DNA of 64,000 bases, taken from NCBI RefSeq assembly GCF_003533305.1, contig NZ_DOEH01000016.1:163398-227397 (forward strand), written 5' to 3'. Shown piece after piece: positions 47,461 to 59,519 of the stretch (positions are counted from its first letter, which is position 1; the number at the start of each line of letters is the position of its first letter). The DNA is from Providencia sp. (GTDB taxonomy: Bacteria; Pseudomonadota; Gammaproteobacteria; Enterobacterales; Enterobacteriaceae). The position numbers and the translations under genes are program-made. The notes beneath the pieces are model-generated. The model ran no database searches and was not told the origin of the DNA. It worked only from the letters and a program-made list of their open reading frames with translations.

Positions 47461-47504
47461 AAGTGGCATAGCAAAATGGGCGAAATTCATATAAAAAGTG
47501 CATA

Positions 47505-47542
47505 AAAAAGCCCAAATACAGATCTATTCTGTTTTTTGGGCT
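47505..47542 (-). terminator. ygiC terminator
   Basis: On the minus strand AGCCCAAA (47542-47535) pairs with TTTGGGCT (47516-47509), with inner ACAGA/TCTGT pairing, followed by a T-run (to 47504). It is 23 bases after the ygiC stop. Confidence 0.85.
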
Positions 47543-47564
47543 AGGGATATTTATTGCTTGAGTC

Positions 47565-48725
47565 TTAGTCGATGATCGTGTGCGGGTAAAAACGCGATAA
47601 ATCTTGAGTGATCAATTCTTTATCTTCACGAATACAGATCCCTGCGGCTTGATCATTCACGAGCCAGCTTCCGACTAAAGTATAACTACCTTCAAATTGA
47701 GGAAGTGGATGGAATTGCTGAATAATCATACCTTCTTCACCATATGGACCATCGGCAGCTGCAATTTCTTTGCCGTGTTCGATAATTTTGATATTCGCCC
47801 CTTCACGAGAAAAAAGTGGCTTAATGACATAACTATCGAGTTCAGGTTTACTGCCATCAGCGAAATAAGCCGCTAGCAAGTTAGGGTGATCTGGGAACAT
47901 TTCCCATAGCATCGGTAATAGCGCTTTATTGGAAATAATACTCTTCCATGCAGGTTCTAACCAGCGAACGCCAGCATCTTGCAATTTGGTTGAGAAAATT
48001 TCTCTTAGCATAAATTCCCAAGGATATAACTTGAACAGGTTACTGATAACCTGATCTTGTGTATCGGAGAACTCACCTTTTTCGCCAAGACCAATTTCAT
48101 CAATATATAAAAATTCAGTCGCGACGCCTGCTTCATTAGCACAATCTTGCAAGTATTGTACGGTGCCTCTGTCTTCATCCGTATCACGGCAACAAGACAT
48201 ATGCAGAAGACGAAAACCGTATTGATCTTTTAACTGAGTAAAGCGTTCGATCAACTGTTCTTGAATACTGTTAAATTGATCGGCGTTTTCAGGCAGTTTT
48301 CCGGCTTCAATTTGATCTTCTAACCAGATCCATTGAAAAAATGCAGATTCATACAAAGAGGTTGGCGTATCTGCATTGTTCTCAAGCAATTTAGGTGGAT
48401 TTACACCGTCATAGGCGAGATCAAGTCTTGAGTACAGTGATGGTTGCTCACTTTTCCAAGAGCTACGTACGAACTCCCAGCAATGCTTAGGAATTTGAAA
48501 ACGAGCAAGTAGTTCATTGCTTTCAACCACGCGCTCAACAACTTTCAAGCACATTTGATGTAACTCAGTGGTTGCATCTTCAAGCTCTTCAATTTGAGCG
48601 GTGGTGAATTGATAGTAGGCATCTTCAGACCAGTATGGTTCGCCATACATAGTGTGAAATTCAAAACCAAACTCAGACGCTTTTTCACGCCAATTAGGGC
48701 GCTCAACAATAGGGACGCGTTTCAT
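47565..48725 (-). CDS. ygiC: Glutathionylspermidine synthase-like ATP-grasp protein YgiC
   Basis: The 386-residue protein has the E. coli YgiC length and the ATP-grasp fold of the C-terminal synthetase half of GspS. Visible features are [17 protein letters not shown] near residue 120, [12 protein letters not shown] near residue 300 and the closing FYPHTIID. It lacks the amidase domain, and family members of this type have no confirmed glutathionylspermidine activity. It starts six bases after ygiB, so the two form an operon, as in E. coli. Confidence 0.93.
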   Translation of the reverse strand: MKRVPIVERPNWREKASEFGFEFHTMYGEPYWSEDAYYQFTTAQIEELEDATTELHQMCLKVVERVVESNELLARFQIPKHCWEFVRSSWKSEQPSLYSRLDLAYDGVNPPKLLENNADTPTSLYESAFFQWIWLEDQIEAGKLPENADQFNSIQEQLIERFTQLKDQYGFRLLHMSCCRDTDEDRGTVQYLQDCANEAGVATEFLYIDEIGLGEKGEFSDTQDQVISNLFKLYPWEFMLREIFSTKLQDAGVRWLEPAWKSIISNKALLPMLWEMFPDHPNLLAAYFADGSKPELDSYVIKPLFSREGANIKIIEHGKEIAAADGPYGEEGMIIQQFHPLPQFEGSYTLVGSWLVNDQAAGICIREDKELITQDLSRFYPHTIID

Positions 48726-48731
48726 TACTTA

Positions 48732-49433
48732 TCAACCACCCATTGAACGGGAAGAGGTTGATTTTGAAGATGAAGAAGAACGTTGAGCCATTGCTTGCTT
48801 ATTCACGCTATCACCAAACCCACCACGAGTGACTGTTGAAGTTGTTGGCGGTTTAGGTGCCATAGCTGTTTTTGGTACACTGATTGAACGGCCACCGGCA
48901 GTTGCAGAACCATAGCTTTTACCTGTTGAGTCAACAAATTTACCATTGGCTGGGCTCGCTGGGTTTTTGGAACTAAATAGTGGTTGAGATGCAGCGCCAC
49001 CGCCCATCATACGACCCATCATGTAGCCCATCATTAATGGCATCCACATGCTGCCGCCACCACTTTGAGCTTGTGCAGTTTGCTCGCCATTTGTTGAGCT
49101 AGTTCCTGCGATACCTGCTTGAGCGGGGGCTTGGGTACACATTGATTCACCAAACTCAGCAATACAGTCTGCTTGAGTTGCATATTTAGGCGCGGTTTTT
49201 GCTGCTTCTTGCAAAGCATTGTTATAAGCAATTGTACATTGCTCAGCTTGTGATGGATTTGCTTGGCTACAATCTTGAGCGTTAGTATACAGAGATACTG
49301 TTTCGTCGCTTTCTTCACAGGCGGAAAGCATAAATACAGCACTGACCGCTACAGCGACAGGCGCTAAACGATATGAACGCCAAGACTTACGGAAGGCGTT
49401 TTGATTAATATTTTTGGTGCGCTTCATGGTCAT
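48732..49433 (-). CDS. ygiB: DUF1190 family lipoprotein-like protein YgiB
   Basis: The 233-residue protein has a long basic N-region, a hydrophobic stretch and a lipobox-like LSAC (Cys39), so it is probably a lipoprotein. The middle is rich in Gln/Ala, with a Met/Gly-rich [11 protein letters not shown] segment, and the end is Ser/Arg-rich (SRSMGG) as in E. coli YgiB. I kept ATG 49433, which has an AGGG site eight bases upstream; the family-like MKRTK start at 49427 is two codons later. Function is unknown; it is coupled to ygiC and adjacent to tolC, which in E. coli share a transcript. Confidence 0.88.
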   Translation of the reverse strand: MTMKRTKNINQNAFRKSWRSYRLAPVAVAVSAVFMLSACEESDETVSLYTNAQDCSQANPSQAEQCTIAYNNALQEAAKTAPKYATQADCIAEFGESMCTQAPAQAGIAGTSSTNGEQTAQAQSGGGSMWMPLMMGYMMGRMMGGGAASQPLFSSKNPASPANGKFVDSTGKSYGSATAGGRSISVPKTAMAPKPPTTSTVTRGGFGDSVNKQAMAQRSSSSSKSTSSRSMGG

Positions 49434-49836
49434 GGTAATTGCCCTGAATAAAAGTAAGATGTTAATTTCCTCACTCTAGGATAGGTGAAATACGCTGAAA
49501 ATTAAAGCAGAAATATAGTATAAATAGGGCGAAGTTATCATTTTTATAAATTTATGCCATTTTTTAGTGTTTAATTCTCATAACTTGGCTAATGAATTTA
49601 TTATTTTTGTTTTAAATCAGTTAATTAATCAATGCTGAGTTTTGATGTGTTGAGATGATTAGCTAGTTGGGAATTGGCTGAATTTTATAAAAAGAGTGGT
49701 TGAAAACTAAGGTAACGGATCTAATATCGTTAAAACACGATTTTTACCGCATTTTTATCGTATTAGATAGTATGTGATGGATTTCAGATAAAAAATAACC
49801 CGCAAATTTAGCGGGTTATTTTTCATTAATTCAAGA
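49434..49836. other. Intergenic region tolC-ygiB
   Basis: These 403 bases separate tolC and ygiB, both on the minus strand. Apart from the tolC terminator at the left end I see only AT-rich sequence. A separate promoter for ygiBC must lie here if the terminator is efficient. Confidence 0.55.
49791..49823. terminator. tolC terminator
   Basis: A perfect 11-bp stem AAATAACCCGC/GCGGGTTATTT (49793-49803, 49811-49821) with a 7-base loop has T-runs on both strands, so it works in both directions. It is 14 bases after the tolC stop. Confidence 0.9.
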
Positions 49837-51222
49837 TTATTGAATTTTTGGTGCATCAATATTACGAATAATACTATTTGGCGCAGTTGAAATTTCTTTG
49901 CCTAAGCTTGCATTGAGACGAGCAATATCTTCTTCGTTCAATGTACCGCGAGCAAATTCAATATTCAGTTGGTTAATCATGTAGTCGTAACGTGCGTTAG
50001 ATAGACTTTGTTTTGCTTGATAAAGCGCAGTCGTCGCTGTTAATACATCAACAATCGTACGGGTTCCCACTTGATAACTGGCTTCCATTGCATCTAAAGA
50101 GCTCTGAGCAGAAACAACCACCTGTTTATAGGCGTTGATGCTACTGATAGATGATGAAATGTTGTTATAAGATGAACGGACGAGCTGAATAACATTACGA
50201 TAAATGCTTTCAAGTTGCTCACTTGCACCTTGGAAACCGTACTGTGCTTGTTCAACTTGTGAGCTAGTCGCGCCGCCTGAGTAAATAGGTACACTCAAGG
50301 TTAAGCCGATACTATTTTGACCGTTATAACTGTTACGTGCGCTATTAGATAAGTTGTCGTAGCCGCTACCGTGGTTATTCGTATTGGTGACACTCGTTGA
50401 AGCATCAAGACTTACCGTTGGCATATGGCCTGTTTCAGCTAAACGAATATTTTCACGCGAAACATCTTGCGCTAAACGCGCACTGAGCAAACTAAGGTTA
50501 CGCTCTTCTGCTTCTTTCAAAATCACATCAACGTTATCAGGATCAGTTGTTTTAAAACGATCGATATTCAGTGATGCAAGTTGCACGTAATAAACACCAC
50601 TGACTTGGCGTAATTTTTCTACCGCATTTTCTAAGTCATTACGGCCAGCAACTTCTTGAGCGATAACGCTATCATAGTTAGCACGGGCGTTTTGCACGTC
50701 AGTAATTGCTGCTAAACCGACATTAAAGCGTTGAGTTGTTTGATCTAATTGGCGATAAACAGCTTCTTTATTTGCTTCAATATAAGATAAAGCATCAATA
50801 GCTTTCAACACGTTAAAATACGCGGTTGCTGTATCTAAAATAAGTTGTTGTTGACCAGTTTGATAAGTTACATCAGAAATGCCTGCTGTTTTTTCTTGCA
50901 GGGTCAGTTGACGCCATTTAGACATATCAAAAACGGTTTGAGATAATTTTAATGATGCATTTAGACCATTACTCTCTGTATTTCTTGCATCACGATAGCC
51001 GCTACCATAGGTAGCACCAGCACCTAAGCCTAATTGCGGTAATAATGGGCTACGCGCTTCATTGATTTTCTCAAAAGCTTGGTTACGTTCTGCTAATGTT
51101 TTTCTGAGCTCAGGGTTACTTTCTTTCGATTTTTGGTAAACCTGTAGTAAATCTTCTGAATAGCTATTGGCACTGAGACCCACAAAACTCATTGCAATAA
51201 AGAGGGGAAGCAGTTTCTTCAT
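49837..51222 (-). CDS. tolC: Outer membrane efflux channel TolC
   Basis: The 461-residue protein has a Sec signal peptide (MKKLLPLFIAMSFVGLSANSYS) and the repeated alpha-barrel/beta-barrel halves of TolC, with NPELRKTLAERNQAFEKINEARSPLLPQLGLGAGA in the first half (motif split) and SYQVGTRTIVDVLTATTALY in the second. It is the outer-membrane exit for RND, MFS and type I exporters. I chose ATG 51222, with AGGA six bases upstream; the ORF extends eight codons further. The C-terminal tail is about 30 residues shorter than in E. coli. It may serve the two DHA2 exporters if EmrA-like partners exist elsewhere. Confidence 0.96.
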   Translation of the reverse strand: MKKLLPLFIAMSFVGLSANSYSEDLLQVYQKSKESNPELRKTLAERNQAFEKINEARSPLLPQLGLGAGATYGSGYRDARNTESNGLNASLKLSQTVFDMSKWRQLTLQEKTAGISDVTYQTGQQQLILDTATAYFNVLKAIDALSYIEANKEAVYRQLDQTTQRFNVGLAAITDVQNARANYDSVIAQEVAGRNDLENAVEKLRQVSGVYYVQLASLNIDRFKTTDPDNVDVILKEAEERNLSLLSARLAQDVSRENIRLAETGHMPTVSLDASTSVTNTNNHGSGYDNLSNSARNSYNGQNSIGLTLSVPIYSGGATSSQVEQAQYGFQGASEQLESIYRNVIQLVRSSYNNISSSISSINAYKQVVVSAQSSLDAMEASYQVGTRTIVDVLTATTALYQAKQSLSNARYDYMINQLNIEFARGTLNEEDIARLNASLGKEISTAPNSIIRNIDAPKIQ

Positions 51223-51298
51223 TTGGATTCCTTGATTAAACAGCAAATTATGTTGAGCCTGTTGTCTAAATCTATCATGATGTTTGATAGTTGCTACT

Positions 51299-51334
51299 GA
51301 TATTATAGGAGTTAATTATTACTCCTATAATATC
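51299..51334. promoter_or_regulatory. Long perfect palindrome in the tolC-nudF divergent region
   Basis: GATATTATAGGAGT (51299-51312) and ACTCCTATAATATC (51321-51334) are exact complements around an 8-base spacer. Each arm carries a TATAAT hexamer pointing outwards, towards nudF on the + strand and tolC on the - strand. It could be an operator over two -10 elements or an RNA hairpin in a leader. A smaller dyad CTATCA/TGATAG lies at 51272-51290. Confidence 0.6.
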
Positions 51335-51549
51335 AACAGTTTTAGAGACAATAATAAATAGGCTTATTGTTGCTCATATATATGAATAATGGCGCTCATT
51401 GTAACAGAGGATCGCTTATGATAACGGTAGCCTTTTGTGCCATTTTGTCTTAATAGTTTAAACATTACCTCATTTGAGGTTAAAAAACCTCAAAAACTGT
51501 TTTAATCCACAATTTTTCCTTAATCAGGAAATTAAGATCTCAGGAGAAC

Positions 51550-52191
51550 ATGATGGTAGATAAAACAGAATCACCTGTTAAATATGGTAAAAAAGATATT
51601 GAGATAATATCTAAGCGTAAATTATTTAATGGTTTTTTTCAAATGACTGAATATCGTTTTCGCCATCGATTATTTGAAGGTTCATGGAGTAATGAGATAA
51701 CACGGGAAGTTTTCGAGCGCGGGCACGCAGGCGTTGTTTTACCCTATGACCCTAAAACTGATAGTGTTGTTTTAATTGAGCAAATTCGTTTGCCTGCCAT
51801 CGAGACGAGTGAGACACCTTGGCTACTTGAAGCAGTGGCCGGTATGATTGAACTGAATGAATCAGCAGAAGATGTCATTCGCCGTGAATCTATTGAAGAA
51901 GCCGGTTTAACAATAGGGCGCGCTGAAAAAGCGCTTAGCTATCTTTCTAGTCCAGGCGGCACTACCGAGCGTATGCATGTTTATATCGGTGAGGTAGATA
52001 GTACTAAAGCTAACGGTATTCATGGCTTGAAGACTGAAAATGAAGATATTCGAGTACACGTGGTCAGCCGTGAGCAAGCTTATCAGTGGGTTGAAAATGG
52101 TACGATTGATAACGCAGCAACGGTAATCGCAATTCAGTGGTTACAGCTCAATTATCAAAAACTTTATGAAAAATGGATGAATCTGTTTTAA
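51550..52191 (+). CDS. nudF: ADP-ribose pyrophosphatase NudF
   Basis: The 213-residue Nudix hydrolase (E. coli 209) cleaves ADP-ribose to AMP and ribose 5-phosphate. The Nudix box is complete: GMIELNESAEDVIRRESIEEAGL split around residue 108 with the metal-binding REx2EE core. SPGGTTERMHVYIGE follows as in family members. A CAGGAG site precedes ATG 51550; a second ATG is the next codon. It is divergent from tolC as in E. coli. Confidence 0.95.
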   Translation: MMVDKTESPVKYGKKDIEIISKRKLFNGFFQMTEYRFRHRLFEGSWSNEITREVFERGHAGVVLPYDPKTDSVVLIEQIRLPAIETSETPWLLEAVAGMIELNESAEDVIRRESIEEAGLTIGRAEKALSYLSSPGGTTERMHVYIGEVDSTKANGIHGLKTENEDIRVHVVSREQAYQWVENGTIDNAATVIAIQWLQLNYQKLYEKWMNLF

Positions 52192-52241
52192 ATAACAATT
52201 AATCTTAGGGAAGTGTGTGCTAATTGGCAGATATTTAACTA

Positions 52242-52384
52242 ATTACTCGTCATACTTCAAATTACTCGTCATACTTCAAGCTGTAAGTTCGTTGGCCGTT
52301 TTCAGCAACACAAGTCACATACTGATGTATGCTCCTTGGGATAGCTTCATTTGCTGCCTTCTTACAACTTAAATTATTTAGAAT
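52242..52384 (+). repeat. ERIC (IRU) element with 19-bp tandem duplication at its left end
   Basis: Bases 52261-52384 are an ERIC element (CGTCATACTTCAAGCTG at the left, ACTGATGTATGCTCCTTGGGATAGC inside, AACTTAAATTATTTAG at the right). The 19 bases ATTACTCGTCATACTTCAA at 52242-52260 are repeated exactly at 52261-52279. It lies between nudF and cpdA, which share a strand, so it is probably in their mRNA. Confidence 0.85.
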
Positions 52385-52442
52385 AGTTATAGTGAATAGA
52401 ATAAGTTAGGGTATAAATAATATTTAAGGAAAAGGAATACTT

Positions 52443-53282
52443 TTGGACAGCCAGCTTGAAGTGACTGCAAAGAACTCGAAAGTCGTGAGAATTTTACAGG
52501 TTACTGATACGCATCTTTTTGCTGATACGGAAAATACCCTTTTAGGGATTAACACTTACCGAAGTTATCAAGCGGTACTTGATGCTATTATAGAACAAAA
52601 TCTACCTATTGACCTCATTGTGGCAACAGGGGACTTAGTCCAAGATCAATCTCCGAAAGCTTATCAACATTTTGCGACGGGTATTGAAAGAATATCTGCG
52701 CCTTGCGTTTGGTTACCCGGCAATCATGATTATCCACCAGCAATGGTTGAATCCCTAAGAGTGGCTGGTATATCGAGTGCAAAGCAAATTTTGATTGATA
52801 AAGAATGGCAGATTTTGATGCTTGATAGCCAACTACAAGATGTTGCACACGGTGAGTTATCCGAACAGCAATTGGAGTGGATGAAGTGTTGTTTAGATAA
52901 TGAGCCAGAACGTACAACGATTATCATGTTGCATCATCACCCGCTATCTTCAGGCTGTACATGGCTTGATCAACATAGTCTTCGAAATTCACATACTTTA
53001 GCTGATTATTTAAAAAAATATTCAAATGTTAAAGCAATGCTGTGTGGGCATATTCACCAAGAGATGGATGAATATTGGCATGGTATTCGCTTGTTGGCTA
53101 CGCCATCTACTTGTGTGCAGTTTAAGCCACATTGCACTAATTTTGCATTGGATACTGTTGCGCCGGGTTGGCGCTATCTTGAATTGACGGTAGATGCGCA
53201 AGGTAAAAGGCAGGTTAATACCGTTGTTCATCGTTTAGAGACAAGAGAGTTTAACCCTGACTTAAATTCAGATGGTTACTAA
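52443..53282 (+). CDS. cpdA: 3',5'-cyclic-AMP phosphodiesterase CpdA
   Basis: The 279-residue metallophosphatase hydrolyses cAMP. All five metal motifs are visible: DTH, GDLVQD, GNHD, LHHHPL and GHIH. The start is TTG at 52443, behind an AAGGAAAAGG ribosome-binding site; the E. coli gene also starts with TTG, to my knowledge. The C-terminus EFNPDLNSDGY matches the family end. It is followed eight bases later by yqiA. Confidence 0.95.
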   Translation: MDSQLEVTAKNSKVVRILQVTDTHLFADTENTLLGINTYRSYQAVLDAIIEQNLPIDLIVATGDLVQDQSPKAYQHFATGIERISAPCVWLPGNHDYPPAMVESLRVAGISSAKQILIDKEWQILMLDSQLQDVAHGELSEQQLEWMKCCLDNEPERTTIIMLHHHPLSSGCTWLDQHSLRNSHTLADYLKKYSNVKAMLCGHIHQEMDEYWHGIRLLATPSTCVQFKPHCTNFALDTVAPGWRYLELTVDAQGKRQVNTVVHRLETREFNPDLNSDGY

Positions 53283-53289
53283 TTAGCTT

Positions 53290-53871
53290 ATGTCGACACT
53301 ACTTTATATACATGGTTTTAATAGTTCACCTCAGTCGGTTAAGGCGAGTAGCCTAAAACAATGGGTTGAAAAAAATTATCCACATATCAATATGATTGTG
53401 CCGCAATTACCCAATTACCCAAAGCAAGCTGAAGTTGTCTTAAATGATATTATTATGCAGCATCAGCATGAGAAAATAGGTTTAGTGGGTTCGTCCCTTG
53501 GGGGATATTTTTCTATTTGGTTTTCTGAGCGTTATCAACTGCCTGCCGTCTTAGTTAATCCAGCCGTTCGCCCTTTTGATCTACTGCAAGATTATTTAGG
53601 GGAGAACACGAATCCTTATACACAAGAAAAATATCTACTGGAATCTAAGCACATAGATGAGTTAAAGTCCCTGCATATTGAGCAGCTAAGATCGCCTAAT
53701 TTGATTTGGTTATTACAGCAGATGGGTGATGAAGTACTCGATTATCGTGAAGCTGTTGCCTATCTTTCTAAGAGTAAACAAACAGTTGAATCTGGCGGTA
53801 ATCATGCATTTGTTGGTTTTGAAGCTTACTTCCCTCAAATGATACATTTTCTGGATTTAGCAGAGAAATAG
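53290..53871 (+). CDS. yqiA: Alpha/beta-hydrolase esterase YqiA
   Basis: The 193-residue protein belongs to the UPF0227/YqiA family of small alpha/beta hydrolases. It begins STLLYIHGFNSSPQS, has the nucleophile elbow GSSLGGY near residue 69 and a C-terminal GGNHAFVGFE with the catalytic His. E. coli YqiA shows esterase activity on short acyl groups; its natural substrate is unknown. It lies between cpdA and parE as in E. coli. Confidence 0.94.
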   Translation: MSTLLYIHGFNSSPQSVKASSLKQWVEKNYPHINMIVPQLPNYPKQAEVVLNDIIMQHQHEKIGLVGSSLGGYFSIWFSERYQLPAVLVNPAVRPFDLLQDYLGENTNPYTQEKYLLESKHIDELKSLHIEQLRSPNLIWLLQQMGDEVLDYREAVAYLSKSKQTVESGGNHAFVGFEAYFPQMIHFLDLAEK

Positions 53872-53916
53872 TGTCAAAACGCATATACACTGTTATTATC
53901 AACAGTAACTTACTAG

Positions 53917-55914
<1,998 letters not shown>

Positions 55915-55953
55915 CATCCTCCATGTGATGAGAAAGAGTAAGGAACGTATTCA

Positions 55954-58203
55954 ATGAGTGAAATTACTCATGATGGCGTAGAGCGCTTACCGCTCCACGC
56001 CTTTACTGAGAGCGCCTATCTGAACTATTCGATGTACGTCATCATGGATAGGGCGTTACCCTTTATTGGCGATGGACTAAAACCTGTCCAGCGTCGTATT
56101 GTGTATGCGATGTCTGAACTCGGACTGAGCAATGCGGCAAAATATAAAAAATCGGCGAGAACCGTCGGGGACGTATTAGGTAAATATCACCCTCATGGTG
56201 ATAGTGCCTGCTATGAAGCTATGGTTTTGATGGCTCAGCCATTCTCTTATCGTTATCCATTAGTTGATGGGCAAGGTAACTGGGGGGCACCGGATGATCC
56301 TAAATCATTTGCTGCCATGCGTTATACCGAATCTCGCTTATCTAAATATGCAGAAACGTTGTTGAGTGAACTTGCTCATGGCACGGTTGATTGGGTGCCT
56401 AACTTTGATGGCACATTAAATGAGCCTAAAATGTTGCCAGCGCGCTTACCAAATATTCTACTTAATGGTACGACGGGTATTGCGGTGGGAATGGCGACAG
56501 ATATTCCACCACACAATGCGCGAGAAGTCGCTAATGCCGTTATTGCTTTGCTGGAAAAACCAACCTTAACGCTTGATGATGTTATGACGTTTGTTCCGGG
56601 GCCTGATTACCCAACCGAAGCGGAGATTATTTCTTCTCCTCATGATCTTCGAAAGATTTATCAAACGGGGAAAGGCTCTGTGCGTATGCGCGCAATTTGG
56701 GAAAAAGAGGATGGTAATGCAGTTATTACCGCATTACCTCATCAGGTTTCCGGCGCTAAAATCTTAGAACAAATCGCAAGCCAAATTCGTTCGAAAAAAT
56801 TACCTATGGTGGAGGATTTACGTGATGAATCTAATCATGAGAACCCAACACGTTTAGTGATTGTTCCTCGAAGTAATCGCGTTGACTTAGAGCAAGTGAT
56901 GACTCACTTGTTTGCAACGACCGATTTAGAAAGAAGTTATCGCGTCAATCTGAATATGATTGGTTTAGATCATCGACCATCAGTAAAAGGATTGGTTGAG
57001 ATCCTGAACGAATGGATAGTTTATCGGCGCCAAACCGTTCGAAATCGTTTAAGCCATCGATTAGAAAAAGTCTTAAGACGCCTGCATATTTTAGATGGTT
57101 TATTAATTGCTTATCTCAATATTGATGAAGTCATTGAAATCATTCGTGCAGAAGATGAACCGAAGCCTGTTTTAATGTCGCGTTTTAATATTTCGGATAC
57201 ACAGGCTGAAGCGATCCTTGAGATAAAACTCCGTCATTTAGCTAAACTCGAAGAAATGAAAATTCGTGGTGAGCAAGATGAACTCGCGAAAGAACGCGAT
57301 GAACTACAAAGTATTTTAGGTTCCGAACGTAAACTGAATACACTTATCAAAAAAGAAATTCAGGCTGATGCAAAAATATATGGTGATGACCGACGTTCAC
57401 CACTGCATGAGCGTGAAGAAGCGAAAGCGATGAGTGAGCACGAAATCCTACCTTCAGAGCCAATTACTGTCGTGTTATCTGATATGGGCTGGGTGCGTAG
57501 TGCAAAAGGGCATGATATTGAGCCTACTAACCTGAGTTATAAAGCAGGGGATGGCTTTAAAGAGGCGGCCCGAGGAAAAACTAATCAAGCTGCAGTGTTC
57601 CTTGATACTACAGGGCGTAGCTACGCGATTGACCCGTTGGAATTACCGTCAGCACGTAGCCAAGGCGAGCCTTTAACGGGTAAACTTACATTGCCACCAG
57701 GCGCGTCTATTGAGCATGTTCTAATGGCGCCTGAAGAGCAAAAATATTTAATGGCATCCGATGCGGGTTACGGTTTTATCTGTACCTTTAGTGATTTGGT
57801 GACTAAAAATAAAACCGGTAAGGCTTTAATATCATTACCTGAAAATGCAAAAGTTCTCTCACCTATTGAGCTGCATAACGAACAAGAAGATCTCTTGTTG
57901 GCAATTACTAAAGCTGGGCGTATGTTGATATTCCCAGTTGCCGATTTGCCGCAGCTTTCAAAGGGTAAAGGTAATAAGATAATCAATATTACGGGTACTC
58001 AGGCTGCGAGTGGCGAAGATCTATTGACTTGGCTGATGGTTTTACCTAGTCAAGGTTCGATGACGCTTTATTATGGCAAGCGAAAACTGAAATTTAAGCC
58101 AGAAGATTTACAGAAATATCGTTCAGAGCGTGGACGCAAAGGAACATCTCTACCACGCGGGCTTCATAATATCGAGCGGATCGAGATTGATTCTGTAGAC
58201 TAA
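55954..58203 (+). CDS. parC: DNA topoisomerase IV subunit A ParC
   Basis: The 749-residue DNA-cleaving subunit (E. coli 752) has the catalytic Tyr124 in [10 protein letters not shown] and the quinolone-determining region [10 protein letters not shown] with Ser84 and Glu88 (80 and 84 in E. coli), both unaltered. The C-terminal beta-pinwheel domain starts near residue 500. An AAGGA site precedes the ATG. It follows parE in the same operon. Confidence 0.98.
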   Translation: MSEITHDGVERLPLHAFTESAYLNYSMYVIMDRALPFIGDGLKPVQRRIVYAMSELGLSNAAKYKKSARTVGDVLGKYHPHGDSACYEAMVLMAQPFSYRYPLVDGQGNWGAPDDPKSFAAMRYTESRLSKYAETLLSELAHGTVDWVPNFDGTLNEPKMLPARLPNILLNGTTGIAVGMATDIPPHNAREVANAVIALLEKPTLTLDDVMTFVPGPDYPTEAEIISSPHDLRKIYQTGKGSVRMRAIWEKEDGNAVITALPHQVSGAKILEQIASQIRSKKLPMVEDLRDESNHENPTRLVIVPRSNRVDLEQVMTHLFATTDLERSYRVNLNMIGLDHRPSVKGLVEILNEWIVYRRQTVRNRLSHRLEKVLRRLHILDGLLIAYLNIDEVIEIIRAEDEPKPVLMSRFNISDTQAEAILEIKLRHLAKLEEMKIRGEQDELAKERDELQSILGSERKLNTLIKKEIQADAKIYGDDRRSPLHEREEAKAMSEHEILPSEPITVVLSDMGWVRSAKGHDIEPTNLSYKAGDGFKEAARGKTNQAAVFLDTTGRSYAIDPLELPSARSQGEPLTGKLTLPPGASIEHVLMAPEEQKYLMASDAGYGFICTFSDLVTKNKTGKALISLPENAKVLSPIELHNEQEDLLLAITKAGRMLIFPVADLPQLSKGKGNKIINITGTQAASGEDLLTWLMVLPSQGSMTLYYGKRKLKFKPEDLQKYRSERGRKGTSLPRGLHNIERIEIDSVD

Positions 58204-58361
58204 AATTAATAATATCCCTAAGTTGTTTAAACAGCGACACGCGGTGATTAAAACTACCCCGATGAACATTAAAATAGGTGATTCGGGGCGTAAAATACGT
58301 TCGCAATGTATCTGTGTTGGTTAAATAGCTTTGAGGGAGTTTTAACGATTTGAGGAAGAGT

Positions 58362-59090
58362 ATGTTAGCGCTTATTCGAGCGATTTTGGTTTTGATATAT
58401 ACAATATTGGTCTGTGTTGTTGGCGGAATTTATTGTTTACTTAGCCCTCGTAATCCAAAACATGTGATGACCTTTTCGCATTTGTTTGGAAAACTGCATA
58501 AAGTGTTAGGCATTAAACTGGTAGACCGTATACCTCCAGCGGCGAAAAATTATGGGCCCAGTATTTATATTGGTAATCACCAAAATAATTACGATATGGT
58601 AACTATGTCCAATGGGGTTCAACCAAGAACGGTAACGGTGGGTAAGCGTAGTCTATTATTTATTCCATTTTTTGGTTTTTTATATTGGATCACGGGCAAT
58701 ATCCTTATTGACCGAGGAAACCGATCAAAGGCGCATAATACGATTTCACAGGTTTCAGACCAAATTATTAAACGTAAAATATCAGTTTGGATGTTTCCTG
58801 AAGGAACGCGTAGCCGTGGTCGTGGCTTGCTGCCATTTAAAACGGGTGCCTTTCATGCAGCAATAGCAGCAGGTGTGCCTATTGTTCCTGTTTGTGTTTC
58901 TAGCACAGAAGGAAAGATTAAACTTAATCGTTGGAATAATGGTTATGTCATTGTTGAAATGCTCGATCCAATAGACACGTCAAAATACACTCGTGAGCAA
59001 GTGAGAGAATTATCCGAATATTGTCATCGCTTGATGGAAGCTAAGATAAAAGAGCTAGATAGGGAAGTTGCTGAGTTGAATAAGCAATAA
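58362..59090 (+). CDS. plsC: 1-acylglycerol-3-phosphate O-acyltransferase PlsC
   Basis: The 242-residue inner-membrane enzyme makes phosphatidic acid from lysophosphatidic acid. It has an N-terminal helix (about 5-25), the catalytic NHQNNYD (HX4D motif), ITGNILIDR and FPEGTRSRG. I chose ATG 58362, with GAGG seven bases upstream, over the TTG at 58350. It lies after parC with ftsP downstream, as in E. coli. Confidence 0.96.
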   Translation: MLALIRAILVLIYTILVCVVGGIYCLLSPRNPKHVMTFSHLFGKLHKVLGIKLVDRIPPAAKNYGPSIYIGNHQNNYDMVTMSNGVQPRTVTVGKRSLLFIPFFGFLYWITGNILIDRGNRSKAHNTISQVSDQIIKRKISVWMFPEGTRSRGRGLLPFKTGAFHAAIAAGVPIVPVCVSSTEGKIKLNRWNNGYVIVEMLDPIDTSKYTREQVRELSEYCHRLMEAKIKELDREVAELNKQ

Positions 59091-59519
59091 GATAGCAATC
59101 GTATTTAAAGTTGTTGGTGGGTGAGTTTTGTTTTGCTTTCCATCTACAACTTTACTTATTAAGAGTCTAACTCGTTAAATAATAAACATTTCTAAATGAC
59201 CATTTTAATGGTTGGGATCATGTTTTTTGTCTGTTTATTGGGACAACTTCAATTTTTCCTCTTGTCAGCCTCAATTGTTTTACCTAAATACCCTTATTAT
59301 TTATATTCCAATTAGTTAAATTTTAATTATTTGCAAAGATATTTTTAGAGTTTAATCTTTTTTCGCGATATCATGACACCAAATTTTATTTCAGTATAAA
59401 ATCATTGCGTCTAAGGCGTGATATTGCTGGCGCTAACCTAAAATTAGCCATATAAATGGCTTGTAATTTAAAATATCTAATAATAATAAGCGCTGGAATT
59501 TTTGTTTAGCGGAGAATTT
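59091..59519. other. Intergenic region plsC-ftsP
   Basis: These 429 bases hold no supported ORF. A weak stem AAAGTTGT/ACAACTTT (59107-59114, 59146-59153) may end plsC transcripts. A compact dyad AGCCAT-ATAA-ATGGCT at 59446-59461 lies 59 bases before the ftsP ATG and could be an operator. The gap suggests that ftsP has its own promoter. Confidence 0.5.

Noticed and set aside
58257..58288. Terminator after parC (CCCCGA/TCGGGG)
   Set aside because: The stem is only six pairs with a 20-base loop and no T-run; plsC may be co-transcribed.
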